DNA of 64,000 bases from Sphingobacterium sp. GVS05A (GTDB taxonomy: Bacteria; Bacteroidota; Bacteroidia; Sphingobacteriales; Sphingobacteriaceae), in contig NZ_JAHXYR010000013.1 in NCBI RefSeq assembly GCF_019969845.1, positions 1 through 64,000 on the forward strand, in the 5' to 3' direction. The notes beneath the pieces are model-generated. The model was given only the letters and a program-made list of their open reading frames with translations, was not told the origin of the DNA and did not search any database. Made by a program: the position numbers and the translations under genes. This document shows, piece by piece, positions 34,055-42,741 of the stretch. The stretch's first letter is position 1; each line of letters starts with the position of its first letter.

Positions 34055-34093
34055 CGACAAAGGGAAGTTAATAAAATTGAGGACAAAAGAGGT

Positions 34094-34128
34094 GCAGGTA
34101 GCAATTGTAAAGAGGTATTGCTACCTGC
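34094..34128 (+). promoter_or_regulatory. 12-bp intercistronic hairpin between slipin and rtcB
   Basis: GCAGGTAGCAAT (34094-34105) and ATTGCTACCTGC (34117-34128) form a perfect stem with an 11-base loop. There is no following T run, so it is not a standard terminator. It could be an RNA processing or stabilising element, or a target of the encoded repair system. Confidence 0.7.
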
Positions 34129-34167
34129 TTGGGATTGGAAAGATCCCCCTCGTTAAAAAAGATAAAA

Positions 34168-35589
34168 ATGGAAAATAAAAGAATTAACGGCAATGATCTC
34201 ATTGCATTAGGATATAAAGAGAATCATACATTGGGTGCTGCGTTGAAAATCAACAGCAAGCGACATGGTTTTACGCGAGCGGAAATGTTAGCCAAATTTA
34301 AATCTGTGCTGGAAAATCCAACAGCGTATACTGAAGATACTATTTTCAGTGTGTTGGCAGAGTCCATATTAGGACAGGATGTTGTTGATGCCACATTAAT
34401 TGCTTTGAATGAAGATCCTGTAGAGTATACGATTTATGGCGCGTCCGGAATTGAAGCGGGAGCTAAAGAACAGATGAAAGTAGCCATGAAGCTGCCGGTT
34501 ACGGTTGCTGGCGCTTTGATGCCCGATGCCCATCAAGGATACGGACTGCCGATCGGTGGTGTATTGGCTACCGATAATGCTGTAATTCCTTACGGAGTTG
34601 GCGTTGATATTGGTTGCCGAATGGCTTTGTCCATCTTTGATCTGCCAGCATCTTTATTGGATACAGATACGGCGACATTAAAAGAGACTATTTTGAAACA
34701 TACGCGATTTGGTGCCGGAAATGGCTATCTGAAGCATGAACGTGTGGATCATGCGGTCCTGGACAATAAATTGTTTGCAGAAAATGATCTGCTTAGATCC
34801 TTAAAAGACAAGGCATGGACACAGTTAGGTTCTTCCGGTGGAGGGAATCACTTTGTGGAATTTGGGATTGTGGAGTTTGTTGAAAAGGATGAGGTGCTGA
34901 ACATTGAGAAAGGACTTTACCTGGGTTTGTTGACACATTCGGGATCCCGAGGTCTAGGCGCAACTGTGGCTGCTCACTATACCAAATTGGCGAAGACTTT
35001 ATGTAAGTTGCCCTATCAAGCTCAAAATCTGGCTTATCTGGATTTAAATACAATGGAAGGACAAGAATATTGGTTGGCAATGAATCTGGCTGGTGATTAT
35101 GCTTCGGCCTGCCATGAAGTTATTCATGACAAGATCAAAGATGCTTTGGGGGCGGAGTTGCTAGCCAAAATTGAAAACCATCATAATTTTGCATGGAAAG
35201 AGACCTGGAATGACCGGGAGGTTGTGGTACATCGAAAAGGAGCTACTCCTGCGGCAAAAGGCGTGATGGGAATTATCCCGGGTTCCATGGCTACTCCTGG
35301 ATTTCTGGTACGCGGAAAAGGGGAGATGGCTGCTATCCAATCGGCATCTCATGGTGCGGGACGATTGATGAGCCGTACACAAGCAATCAAGACGCTCGCA
35401 GCTACTGAGTTGAAAGATATGCTTGCTGATCGGGGGATTACACTTTTGGGAGCCGGGATGGATGAAGCGCCCATGGCCTACAAAGATATCCATACCATCA
35501 TGGCCTCGCAAGAGGAGTTGGTGGACGTCGTCGCAAAGTTCTCACCAAAAATTGTCCGTATGGCTGATGATGGTAGCCGCGAAGATTAG
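34168..35589 (+). CDS. rtcB: RNA-splicing ligase RtcB family protein
   Basis: 473 residues from the ATG at 34168; an upstream non-ATG start at 34129 would run into the intercistronic hairpin. The active site is complete: GVDIGCRMA (metal ligands Asp147, Cys150), SSGGGNHFVEFG (Asn227-His228), LTHSGSRGLG (His257), ENHHNFAW (His338/339) and VVVHRKGATPA (His355, the guanylylated nucleophile). PGSM follows. RtcB joins RNA ends carrying 2',3'-cyclic or 3'-phosphate to 5'-OH ends, using GTP and Mn. It is the last gene after the tRNA-like array and the slipin. RtcA, archease and RtcR are absent from the window. Confidence 0.95.
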   Translation: MENKRINGNDLIALGYKENHTLGAALKINSKRHGFTRAEMLAKFKSVLENPTAYTEDTIFSVLAESILGQDVVDATLIALNEDPVEYTIYGASGIEAGAKEQMKVAMKLPVTVAGALMPDAHQGYGLPIGGVLATDNAVIPYGVGVDIGCRMALSIFDLPASLLDTDTATLKETILKHTRFGAGNGYLKHERVDHAVLDNKLFAENDLLRSLKDKAWTQLGSSGGGNHFVEFGIVEFVEKDEVLNIEKGLYLGLLTHSGSRGLGATVAAHYTKLAKTLCKLPYQAQNLAYLDLNTMEGQEYWLAMNLAGDYASACHEVIHDKIKDALGAELLAKIENHHNFAWKETWNDREVVVHRKGATPAAKGVMGIIPGSMATPGFLVRGKGEMAAIQSASHGAGRLMSRTQAIKTLAATELKDMLADRGITLLGAGMDEAPMAYKDIHTIMASQEELVDVVAKFSPKIVRMADDGSRED

Positions 35590-35620
35590 GGGTATTTTGA
35601 AGCTTTATTAAATTAAATAT

Positions 35621-35658
35621 AAAAGGATCAAATTCTTAATGAATTTTGATCCTTTTTC
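35621..35658 (+). terminator. Terminator after rtcB
   Basis: AAAAGGATCAAATTC and GAATTTTGATCCTTTTT form a near-perfect stem with a T run, about 30 bases after the rtcB stop. Confidence 0.88.
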
Positions 35659-35712
35659 TTGTCTGTTAGTATTTTCAATTTGGAGACAGTCGCTTGATGC
35701 CAGTTCTTGCTG

Positions 35713-36999
35713 TTAGCTATGGGCGACTTCCTTGTAGGTATATACATTATAAGGATAGATCCTTTTGGCAAGTATTTTGGCGATGACACTTACCACTAAT
35801 AAGGGTGCAAATAGTAGATAACCTGAAGGGACGATGCTGGCAATAATGAAAATCGCAGTAAATGGTGCATGGATAGCAGCGGAAAGCATCGCTGCGGCTC
35901 CAAATAGCGCAAAATTAATGACAATAAGATGGGTGCCCAGATAGTGATTGCAAAGTTGGGCAAAAAATACACCTAAAAGTGCGCCTGTTACAATACTGGG
36001 GGCAAAGACACCACCATCACCACCAGCCCCTAGGGTAAGTGCTGCTGCAAGTGGTTTTAATAGGACTAATAGCAGTAATGGCAGAAAGTAGAGCCAATTG
36101 ATAGATTCATGTAAACTACTTTCCAGGATTTCTCCGAGACCGTGATAGCTGTCGCCATATAGGGCTGGCAAAAAGAAGATCAAGATCCCCACTGTAATGG
36201 CTCCCAAATTGACCCGGATAAAATTATTCTTTATTCCGGCAAAGAAAGATTTTGCATAGATCACAATTTTAGTGAAATACAAAGCTAATAGACCTGCGAT
36301 TAGGCCTAGTAAGACGATAAAAGGGACGGCCTGCCATTGCCATTGCTTCGCTGCAAAGTTGAACAAAGGACTGTCATCCATATAGTGTACGAATAGCGAG
36401 GCGACCAACATGGAACTGATGCCACTGATCAATAGTGTTTTGTTGTATTTTCTGGCGATGACTTCAAAGGCAAATAACAAGCCACCAAGCGCACTGCCAA
36501 ACAATAGTGTTACACCGGCAATAACACCCGCGCAGATCAGTTCTGTTTTATAGGCCCAAGCAGGGTGAAGATGCTTATAGGCCTGGTTTCCCACAGTGGC
36601 TGTGGCTACTACAGTAGAAACTTCAATACCAGTTGATCCGCCAAAAATAACGGTCAAAAAGCCGTTGATATAGTGGGATGGTATTTTGAAAAAAGGCAAA
36701 TGATCCTTTCGTGTTTCCAGCGTTGTATAAATCTCCTTGATTCCTTTGTTTTTCCGGTTTTGAAAAGCATACTTTCGTAGAAAATATATTGCCGTAATAC
36801 CTACACTTGGCAATAAGATAAATAGTCTAGGATCCCAGTTTAAAACACCTTCAGCTATTTTTTCCTGTACATATCCGGTAATATGTTTCAGGCTGTAAGC
36901 GAGTAAGCAACATATCAGGCTTACGAAAACTGAACTTCCGATTAATTTTATGTAGCTGTATCGTACGATTTTCTTACGGTGAGCGGTGGTGTCCTGCAT
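35713..36999 (-). CDS. ClC-family voltage-gated chloride channel/antiporter
   Basis: 428 residues with ten or more membrane segments. Signature loops are present: TVIFGGSTGIEVST (the selectivity-filter region, usually G-S/K-x-G-P) and TLGAGGDGGVFAPSIVTGAL (G-x-F-x-P). The glutamate in GIE could be the gating/proton glutamate, and the region departs from the classic GxGIPE/GREGP forms. It moves chloride or another anion across the inner membrane. There is no CBS domain. It is convergent with rtcB and shares its terminator region. Confidence 0.92.
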   Translation of the reverse strand: MQDTTAHRKKIVRYSYIKLIGSSVFVSLICCLLAYSLKHITGYVQEKIAEGVLNWDPRLFILLPSVGITAIYFLRKYAFQNRKNKGIKEIYTTLETRKDHLPFFKIPSHYINGFLTVIFGGSTGIEVSTVVATATVGNQAYKHLHPAWAYKTELICAGVIAGVTLLFGSALGGLLFAFEVIARKYNKTLLISGISSMLVASLFVHYMDDSPLFNFAAKQWQWQAVPFIVLLGLIAGLLALYFTKIVIYAKSFFAGIKNNFIRVNLGAITVGILIFFLPALYGDSYHGLGEILESSLHESINWLYFLPLLLLVLLKPLAAALTLGAGGDGGVFAPSIVTGALLGVFFAQLCNHYLGTHLIVINFALFGAAAMLSAAIHAPFTAIFIIASIVPSGYLLFAPLLVVSVIAKILAKRIYPYNVYTYKEVAHS

Positions 37000-37165
37000 T
37001 TTAGTTTAATTAAATCGGCACAAAGGTAAAAGATATTTTGGCTAAAATAAATGTAAGAGAGGTCCGACATACGTTTTGTTACATTTACTGGGAAGTAAAT
37101 AAAAATTGTCAGGGCTTTAACAGGCTTGACTGTTATTGCCCTGAATGATGTAACGAAATCTTTGG

Positions 37166-37624
37166 CTATTGGAGTGCAATGAAAATATCAACCTTTGCCT
37201 GCTCGGGGTTTTGTGCTTTCTCACCGTATATTTCAAAATCTGCTGAAAATGCTCTTGGAAGATCGGCTTCCCAAATGTTTAACCAGGCATCGTAAACAAT
37301 ACCTGCCGCCAGGTTTCCTTCAGCCTCAACATGATGATACAGGCTTTCTTCGATGCGTATGCCATCCATATCTTCCGGGAGATCATCAAGATGTGCAACC
37401 TTACAACCTAATAAGGTTGTGTAGGGCAAGGTGTGATCCCTTTCGTATTCTGTGTAAACACAATAGAGCTCATTGGATACTTTATTTGGAATCCGGTTCA
37501 TGATATCATTTTCGAAAAACCGGGCCCATAGTTCAGGAATATCTTTGGCGGCTTGATTGTTCTGATTGCTTGTACGTATAGCAATTCCAATAATATTGAA
37601 AGAAGGTATAGATCTATTTTCCAT
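37166..37624 (-). CDS. GyrI-like effector-binding domain protein
   Basis: 152 residues from the ATG at 37624. The longer frame upstream would run into the preceding gene. The protein has FNIIGIAIRTSNQ at the start, then IPELWARFFENDI and ELYCVYTEYERDHTLPYTTLLG. The tail WEADLPRAFSADFEIYGEKA keeps the aromatic-Glu C-terminus. This is the AraC effector-binding/SOUL-like fold of YdeE/GyrI, without a DNA-binding domain. Such proteins bind small lipophilic or cationic ligands. It is preceded on the same strand by the YCII-domain gene with about 120 bases between. Confidence 0.8.
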   Translation of the reverse strand: MENRSIPSFNIIGIAIRTSNQNNQAAKDIPELWARFFENDIMNRIPNKVSNELYCVYTEYERDHTLPYTTLLGCKVAHLDDLPEDMDGIRIEESLYHHVEAEGNLAAGIVYDAWLNIWEADLPRAFSADFEIYGEKAQNPEQAKVDIFIALQ

Positions 37625-37745
37625 GCTTTTTATATTTTTCTCAAAAATAGATTTAACAGCTGACAACAGTTTGTCATTAGGGAATGCTGGATTGAAAAAA
37701 ATAGGTTCTTCCCAATGGATCCAAAATCTTAGGTAGGGTATTAAA

Positions 37746-38606
37746 TCAATGTTCTTTTTTCCATATTTTTTCAGAAAAAGGTAGGTATTCGGATAATGCT
37801 GCTGAGCCGTACCAAGAATAGTATAAGGGTTCCAAAAGACCATTTTTAATTGCTGGATCTGTTTGAAGTATTTCTTTGGCCTGTTCAATTGTTGCAACCT
37901 TATTGAGGATAAAAAGACCTCGAAATCCACTGTCATTTTTTCCAAATGGGCCAGCTACAATCAACTGCCCATTCTTGACCAAACGGCCAATATTTTCCAT
38001 ATGTCCTTTAAAGCTTTCGCTGATCAGTTGTTTATCTGTGGTTTTATTTTGGCCAGTTTTTAACAGCACGAAAATATAACTTTTCATACCATAGTCATCA
38101 GCGCCCAATTTGGCGGCTAAGTCGCGGTCATAATTAGGGTTTTCACCCAGACTGTCATTTTTTATTTTGTGGACATAAAAAGCATGTGCTTTTCCAGATT
38201 TCCCTTCGACTGAAATATGAATACGGTCTCCGCCAAGCTGTTTATAACGTATTCGGTTGGGAAAATCGTGGTGCTCATTGATAAACGAATAGGTGCTATC
38301 CTTAAAAGTCAATTCAAAGTCTATTTCTTTTCCGTTATTTTGACCGATTACCAAAGCGGTGTAAATAACTTTGTCACCGAGTTTTTTGATTTTCAGATAC
38401 TCACTGACGATTTTTTGGTCATTTTTAATGCTGTAAGAAACACCCTTTAATTCACCGTCGCTCATGCGATCCCAGTGTTCATAGCGTTCTTTATCGGCTA
38501 CTTTCCAGGTGCCTTGGAGAAATGCGGGGAAGGGGGCTTGCGCGAATACTGATCGCGAAAACAAGATGCAGATGAGGCTAAGCCATAAGATGATAGACTG
38601 TTTCAT
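37746..38606 (-). CDS. Secreted DUF6265-like protein with C-terminal YCII-related domain
   Basis: 286 residues. A Sec signal peptide is visible (IILWLSLICILFSRSVFAQ). Residues ~28-145 form a lipocalin-like beta domain with FLQGTWKVADKERYEHWDR and INEHHDFPNRIRYKQLGGD, as in DUF6265. The C-terminal ~95 residues resemble the YCII domain (IGRLVKNGQLIVAGPFGKND, with a conserved His in KGHMENIG). The combination suggests a periplasmic protein binding a small hydrophobic ligand. The function is unknown. Confidence 0.72.
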   Translation of the reverse strand: MKQSIILWLSLICILFSRSVFAQAPFPAFLQGTWKVADKERYEHWDRMSDGELKGVSYSIKNDQKIVSEYLKIKKLGDKVIYTALVIGQNNGKEIDFELTFKDSTYSFINEHHDFPNRIRYKQLGGDRIHISVEGKSGKAHAFYVHKIKNDSLGENPNYDRDLAAKLGADDYGMKSYIFVLLKTGQNKTTDKQLISESFKGHMENIGRLVKNGQLIVAGPFGKNDSGFRGLFILNKVATIEQAKEILQTDPAIKNGLLEPLYYSWYGSAALSEYLPFSEKIWKKEH

Positions 38607-38650
38607 TTTTGATGTAATCTATTTTAAATTAGCTTGTTATTCCTTTTTGG

Positions 38651-39208
38651 TTAAATGTATAATACTGCTCGAAAGCCACGTGCGGCATAGTAGGAGATAG
38701 CGCCATTGTGGTAGGTGAAAACATGATCATACCGGCGGTCACAGAATAGGGCGCCTCCGAGTTTACGGATATCGGCCGGTGTCTGTATCCAGCTTGATGT
38801 TTTCAGGTCAAATTGCCCCAGCGTTTGTAACTGTCGATATTGTTCTTCTGTCAGCAATTCGACTCCCATCTGTTTAGCTGTTTCCATGGCACTGCCTACC
38901 GGTTTATTTTCTTTTCTGGAATCCAATGCGGACTGGTCGAAACACAAACTCCTTCTTCCTTTTGGGGTTTCCTCGGCGCAGTCAACAAACAAATAAGCAG
39001 CATTAACCGGATCTATTCCGATAACATCAGGTTCGCCACCACTCTGTTCCATTTGATGTAGGCTCCAGATCTTGGTCGGGTTTTCTTCCAGTTTATGTTG
39101 TATCTGCTCCCAGACAAGATCCTGATGTCTGTTCATATTCGTATCAAACCGCTGCTTCAGCACTTTGTATAATGCTGCCTGATCCGTAGCTGAAAGTGAT
39201 TTTTTCAT
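38651..39208 (-). CDS. DUF4256 family protein
   Basis: 185 residues, the full length of the family. Typical stretches are NMNRHQDLVWEQIQHKLE, MEQSGGEPDVIGID, LFVDCAEETPKGRRSLCFDQ and FCDRRYDHVFTYHNGAISYYAARGFR. Cytosolic, function unknown. It is a single gene just upstream (in transcription) of the YCII-domain gene. Confidence 0.88.
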   Translation of the reverse strand: MKKSLSATDQAALYKVLKQRFDTNMNRHQDLVWEQIQHKLEENPTKIWSLHQMEQSGGEPDVIGIDPVNAAYLFVDCAEETPKGRRSLCFDQSALDSRKENKPVGSAMETAKQMGVELLTEEQYRQLQTLGQFDLKTSSWIQTPADIRKLGGALFCDRRYDHVFTYHNGAISYYAARGFRAVLYI

Positions 39209-39341
39209 ATTTGGTATAATTTGAATCTAAAATACACAATTAAAATAAATCTGTTTATAGTGGATTATTGTCATCCAATTAAATTACTTATTTGGGAATT
39301 GAATTAAATTTATATTTTTACGTTCAAATTTTTAATAAAAT

Positions 39342-40226
39342 ATGGCTTCAGGAATATTTGCAATATTAGATGATATTGCGGCTTTAATGGATGATGTTGC
39401 AGTTGCTAGTAAGATAGCAACAAAAAAAACAGCTGGAATTTTGGGTGATGATTTAGCCGTGAATGCGGAGAAAGCTACCGGATTCTTAGCATCTCGGGAA
39501 TTGCCCGTTCTGTGGGCCATTACAAAGGGATCTTTAGTGAATAAACTGATTATCGTTCCCATAGCTTTACTACTGAATGTCTTTTTTCCAATAGCCATCA
39601 AATATATCTTGATCTTGGGTGGATTTTATCTGGCCTTTGAAGGGGTTGAAAAGATTATCGAGTATTTGTTCCATCGTAAACATCAGACCGGCGAATCCAA
39701 TGTTGAGGAGGTTGTCGAAGAGAATAATATGGAGGCTGAAAAGTCAAAAATCAAGGCAGCTATTACGACTGATTTTATTCTTTCAGTGGAAATCGTGATT
39801 ATTGCATTGGGAACGGTACTTGATAAAAGTCTGACCTTGCAAATCATTACTGTTTGTGTGGTTGCTTTGCTTGCTACAGTTGGTGTTTATGGCATTGTAG
39901 CATTGATTGTCAGGATGGATGATGCTGGATATAAGCTGATTAAAAGTGCGAAGGAAAAAGGACCATTGGCCAGTTTAGGCAGATTGCTGGTTCGCGCTTT
40001 GCCTTTTATTATCAAATTATTGGCTGTGGTAGGTACGATTGCCTTGATTTTGGTTTCGGGAGGTATTTTTTCGCATTATATAGATTTTCTACACCATGTA
40101 TTACCAAATTTTCCAAGTATGGCTAAGGAATTTTTGTTCGGTTTGGGCGGTGGTATTATCGCGATCCTACTTTTTACAGTAGGTAAGAAAATTTTCGGCA
40201 AAAAGAAGGCGGTAAGCGCGAATTAA
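39342..40226 (+). CDS. DUF808 family membrane protein
   Basis: 294 residues. The family start is unmistakable: MASGIFAILDDIAALMDDVA, then KKTAGILGDDLAVNAEKATG. About four to six hydrophobic segments follow, and the protein ends in a basic tail (KKIFGKKKAVSA). It resembles E. coli YedI. The function is unknown. It stands alone, ending in a bidirectional terminator shared with the convergent WG-repeat gene. Confidence 0.92.
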   Translation: MASGIFAILDDIAALMDDVAVASKIATKKTAGILGDDLAVNAEKATGFLASRELPVLWAITKGSLVNKLIIVPIALLLNVFFPIAIKYILILGGFYLAFEGVEKIIEYLFHRKHQTGESNVEEVVEENNMEAEKSKIKAAITTDFILSVEIVIIALGTVLDKSLTLQIITVCVVALLATVGVYGIVALIVRMDDAGYKLIKSAKEKGPLASLGRLLVRALPFIIKLLAVVGTIALILVSGGIFSHYIDFLHHVLPNFPSMAKEFLFGLGGGIIAILLFTVGKKIFGKKKAVSAN

Positions 40227-40241
40227 TAGCGTAAATAGATA

Positions 40242-40282
40242 AAAAAAATAGGGCTGGTAATCTTTACCAGCCCTATTTTTTT
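40242..40282. terminator. Bidirectional terminator between DUF808 and WG-repeat genes
   Basis: An inverted repeat of about 19 bp (AAAATAGGGCTGGTAA on the left arm, TTACCAGCCCTATTTT on the right) with a 3-base loop and T runs on both strands. Confidence 0.93.
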
Positions 40283-40299
40283 GAATAGCCTGTTATGCT

Positions 40300-41685
40300 T
40301 TAGCTTTCTTCAGCTACCGCTTCAGCAGCTGCATCCAATTCAACCTGTTCGCCTTTTGTATTAATTAGAATGACGTCATCTGAACCTTCTTTCGAGACGG
40401 ATGCTACGCCATCGCTAAAAGCTGTTGCACCGCTGTAGATAAAAGGAATGGCAATTTTCCCCTGACCATTTAAATAGCCGTATTTGCCGTCTTTACTCGC
40501 AAGGAAAAGATTCGGTTCTTCGGTTATTGAAATAAAATCGTAAGCTGGAGCCAATGTTTTGTTTGTTTTAATATCAACGAGACTGTATTTATCATTTTCG
40601 ACACTAATAAAATGTGTGCCATTATTCTCGGAAATGAAACTATAGCTAGCCAGTACAGTGATTTTCCCTGCTTGATTTAAAATGCCATATTTTTCATTTT
40701 GTTGAAAAACAGCGTAACCACCATTGATAAAGGAGATCATATCGTAATTTGCGGGAATAAGGACTTTACCTGCCTTGTCAAGTATTCCATATTTTTCTTT
40801 TAGACCGAATAGAAATTGTCCCGAATTATCATCATAGCTTAAATATTCGTATTGAAAGGGGATAACTGCTTTTCCTGCAAGGTTGATTGCACCATATTTC
40901 TCATTTTTAAACTGGACCACACTGATTTCACCTACAAATGGTGTAATGTAATGATATTGGGCAGGTACGATGATTTGTTGCGCATTATCTTGCAATCCCA
41001 TAAGACCTGAGGTACTGTCTTCAAATAGGTAAAGATTTTCCGCCATTTGATTGCTTTCCTCACCTTCTTGGCCTTCTTCGTAGATAGATTCCACTTGATC
41101 ATAGTCTTCGGGAACAATAAAGTCATTGTCATTTAACTGACTGTTTGCGACACTTTGTGCGACAATATCTACACCAAGAGGTGTGGTTACCTGAAGTACA
41201 GCGCCTGGAATTTTTTTAAAGATATCAAAACCTTCCCAATAGATAACAGGTAGCTTCTCGCTATACCAGATGGACAAGTTGGTATTACCTTCGATATCTT
41301 CCATATTGGGGAGCTCAATCTGTGCCAATTTGCAAGGATAACCCGCAATGGTTTTAGTTTGACCGGGAACTAATTTTATGGAGAAGGAGGTTGCGTCCTC
41401 TTCGTGTACAGTGTATTTCGATAGGGAGGGATAAAGGATCGTTGATTTATCTTCATTCTTTTTCGCAAGAAAAATGGACTCTTGTCCCTCCGCCGAAGAT
41501 ATAACTTTTATCTTGTCGTTGCTGACATATGCTTCATAAAGGGAAACAGGGCCTTCTTGCTCCGTGCCGCCACTGTTGTTTGCGAATACAATAGCATAAT
41601 TAATTTTAAATGCCTTATTGACCTGCGCGAAAGATACCGTACTGGCAGCCATTAATACGGCGAATGATAAGAATGATTTTTTCAT
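40300..41685 (-). CDS. Secreted WG-repeat protein
   Basis: 461 residues from the ATG at 41685, where a clear Sec signal peptide begins (MKKSFLSFAVLMAASTVSFAQ). Residues ~22-190 resemble the GLPGLI/DUF4412 type domain of Bacteroidota (FKINYAIVFANNSGG, LAKKNEDKSTILYPSLSKY). From about residue 225 there are six or so WG-like repeats with KYGAINLAGKAVIPFQYEYL, KYGILDKAGKVLIPANYDMI and KYGYLNGQGKIAIPFIYSG. The repeats probably form a propeller-like or beta-solenoid binding surface in the periplasm. The partner is unknown. Confidence 0.87.
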   Translation of the reverse strand: MKKSFLSFAVLMAASTVSFAQVNKAFKINYAIVFANNSGGTEQEGPVSLYEAYVSNDKIKVISSAEGQESIFLAKKNEDKSTILYPSLSKYTVHEEDATSFSIKLVPGQTKTIAGYPCKLAQIELPNMEDIEGNTNLSIWYSEKLPVIYWEGFDIFKKIPGAVLQVTTPLGVDIVAQSVANSQLNDNDFIVPEDYDQVESIYEEGQEGEESNQMAENLYLFEDSTSGLMGLQDNAQQIIVPAQYHYITPFVGEISVVQFKNEKYGAINLAGKAVIPFQYEYLSYDDNSGQFLFGLKEKYGILDKAGKVLIPANYDMISFINGGYAVFQQNEKYGILNQAGKITVLASYSFISENNGTHFISVENDKYSLVDIKTNKTLAPAYDFISITEEPNLFLASKDGKYGYLNGQGKIAIPFIYSGATAFSDGVASVSKEGSDDVILINTKGEQVELDAAAEAVAEES

Positions 41686-41895
41686 CTGTATAAATTTGCT
41701 TTTTAGTGGTGAGGAAATTATCATGAGCTCATATGCGCAAGGTATATTCGCTATCGTAGGGGCATGATATTTTCATCTACCTAAAATTGATAGGCAAATA
41801 TGATGATTTAGAATAGGCTCTTTTATCCCTGAAATCCGTTATTTCGTAATTTCCTGCTAAAGATTTCTTCTGGAGCCTGATGATATAAAATCTTA

Positions 41896-42462
41896 TCAGT
41901 CGATCAGCAATTGATATTTGGCGAGCAAACCGGGTAATTGCTCTGATTCAAATTTGCTCTTTTTCATACGATTTGTTTCTGGATCCAGCTGGATATTCAT
42001 GGAGGTACGAAAATCACAGCCTTCCAGGTTGCATTGTTCAAATCGGGCACGCAGAAAGTCGCAATCTTTAAAGATTACCTGTTGAAGGTTCGCTTTTTCA
42101 AAATCGACATGCTGTAATGAACACTGTTCAAATTTGAATTTCTTCATATTTCGTTCAAAAAAAGAAGCATAGTCGAGCATGCTATTTTTCACTTCGATAT
42201 GGAAAGAGAATGAACTGCATTCGTTGAATTGTATCCCCAACATCTTACAGTCCTGAAAAAGGATGTGATCCAATTGAGTACCCTTGAGCTTAATGTTGGA
42301 TAAATTACAGGATTTAAATTCACAATCTGTAAAGATCAGATCTACCAATGCGGCATTTTGGAAATCGCAATATTCAAACGTGCATTTATAAAATTCTTTA
42401 ATTTGCTGCAATTCACTATTGAAGCTTACTTTAGAAATCGTCTGTTCTACCAGTTCATCCAT
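41896..42462 (-). CDS. Pentapeptide-repeat protein, Qnr-like
   Basis: 188 residues of tandem A(D/N)LxF-type repeats (CTFEYCDFQNAALVDLIFTD, CKMLGIQFNECSSF, LQHVDFEKANLQQVIFKD), forming a quadrilateral beta-helix. The tail NIQLDPETNRMKKSKFESEQ then LLAKYQLLID matches the C-terminal end common to Qnr-like proteins. Qnr and MfpA mimic DNA and protect gyrase from quinolones. This protein is shorter than Qnr (about 218), so protection is only a possibility. Single gene. Confidence 0.82.
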   Translation of the reverse strand: MDELVEQTISKVSFNSELQQIKEFYKCTFEYCDFQNAALVDLIFTDCEFKSCNLSNIKLKGTQLDHILFQDCKMLGIQFNECSSFSFHIEVKNSMLDYASFFERNMKKFKFEQCSLQHVDFEKANLQQVIFKDCDFLRARFEQCNLEGCDFRTSMNIQLDPETNRMKKSKFESEQLPGLLAKYQLLID

Positions 42463-42677
42463 GATTTTTCTGCTGCGTAAATATTGGGATTGATTACCTG
42501 CGAAAATACATTTTTATCATGGATAATGAAAGGGGAGTTGATAAAAAATGGCTGACTTCAGGGAGGAAAAACAGGTGGTAAAGGGTGTAACTTTGGCCTA
42601 GTTGCATCGTTGTATATGTGGTGGCTGGAAATATCGTCTAATAGAACTCTGGTAGGTTTTTATATAGGTTGTGAAAG

Positions 42678-42703
42678 GGGCGCCGTCTAATGGCGCCCTT
42701 TTT
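42678..42703. terminator. Hairpin downstream of acnA
   Basis: GGGCGCC-GTCTAAT-GGCGCCC, a perfect 7-bp G/C stem about 40 bases beyond the acnA stop. The T run is good on the plus strand and weak (CTTTC) on the minus strand. Confidence 0.6.
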
Positions 42704-42741
42704 CTATTTGTTCATTTCATACTTCTTCAGCAAGGTCAACA

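Noticed and set aside
37625..37745. N-terminal extension of the effector-binding protein
   Set aside because: The frame stays open for about 107 codons upstream of 37624, but most of it overlaps the YCII-domain gene. The family fold begins at MENRSIPSFNIIG.
41896..42462. True Qnr quinolone-resistance gene
   Set aside because: It is clearly a pentapeptide-repeat protein, but shorter than Qnr and without the loops known to matter for gyrase protection that I could identify. I call it Qnr-like only.
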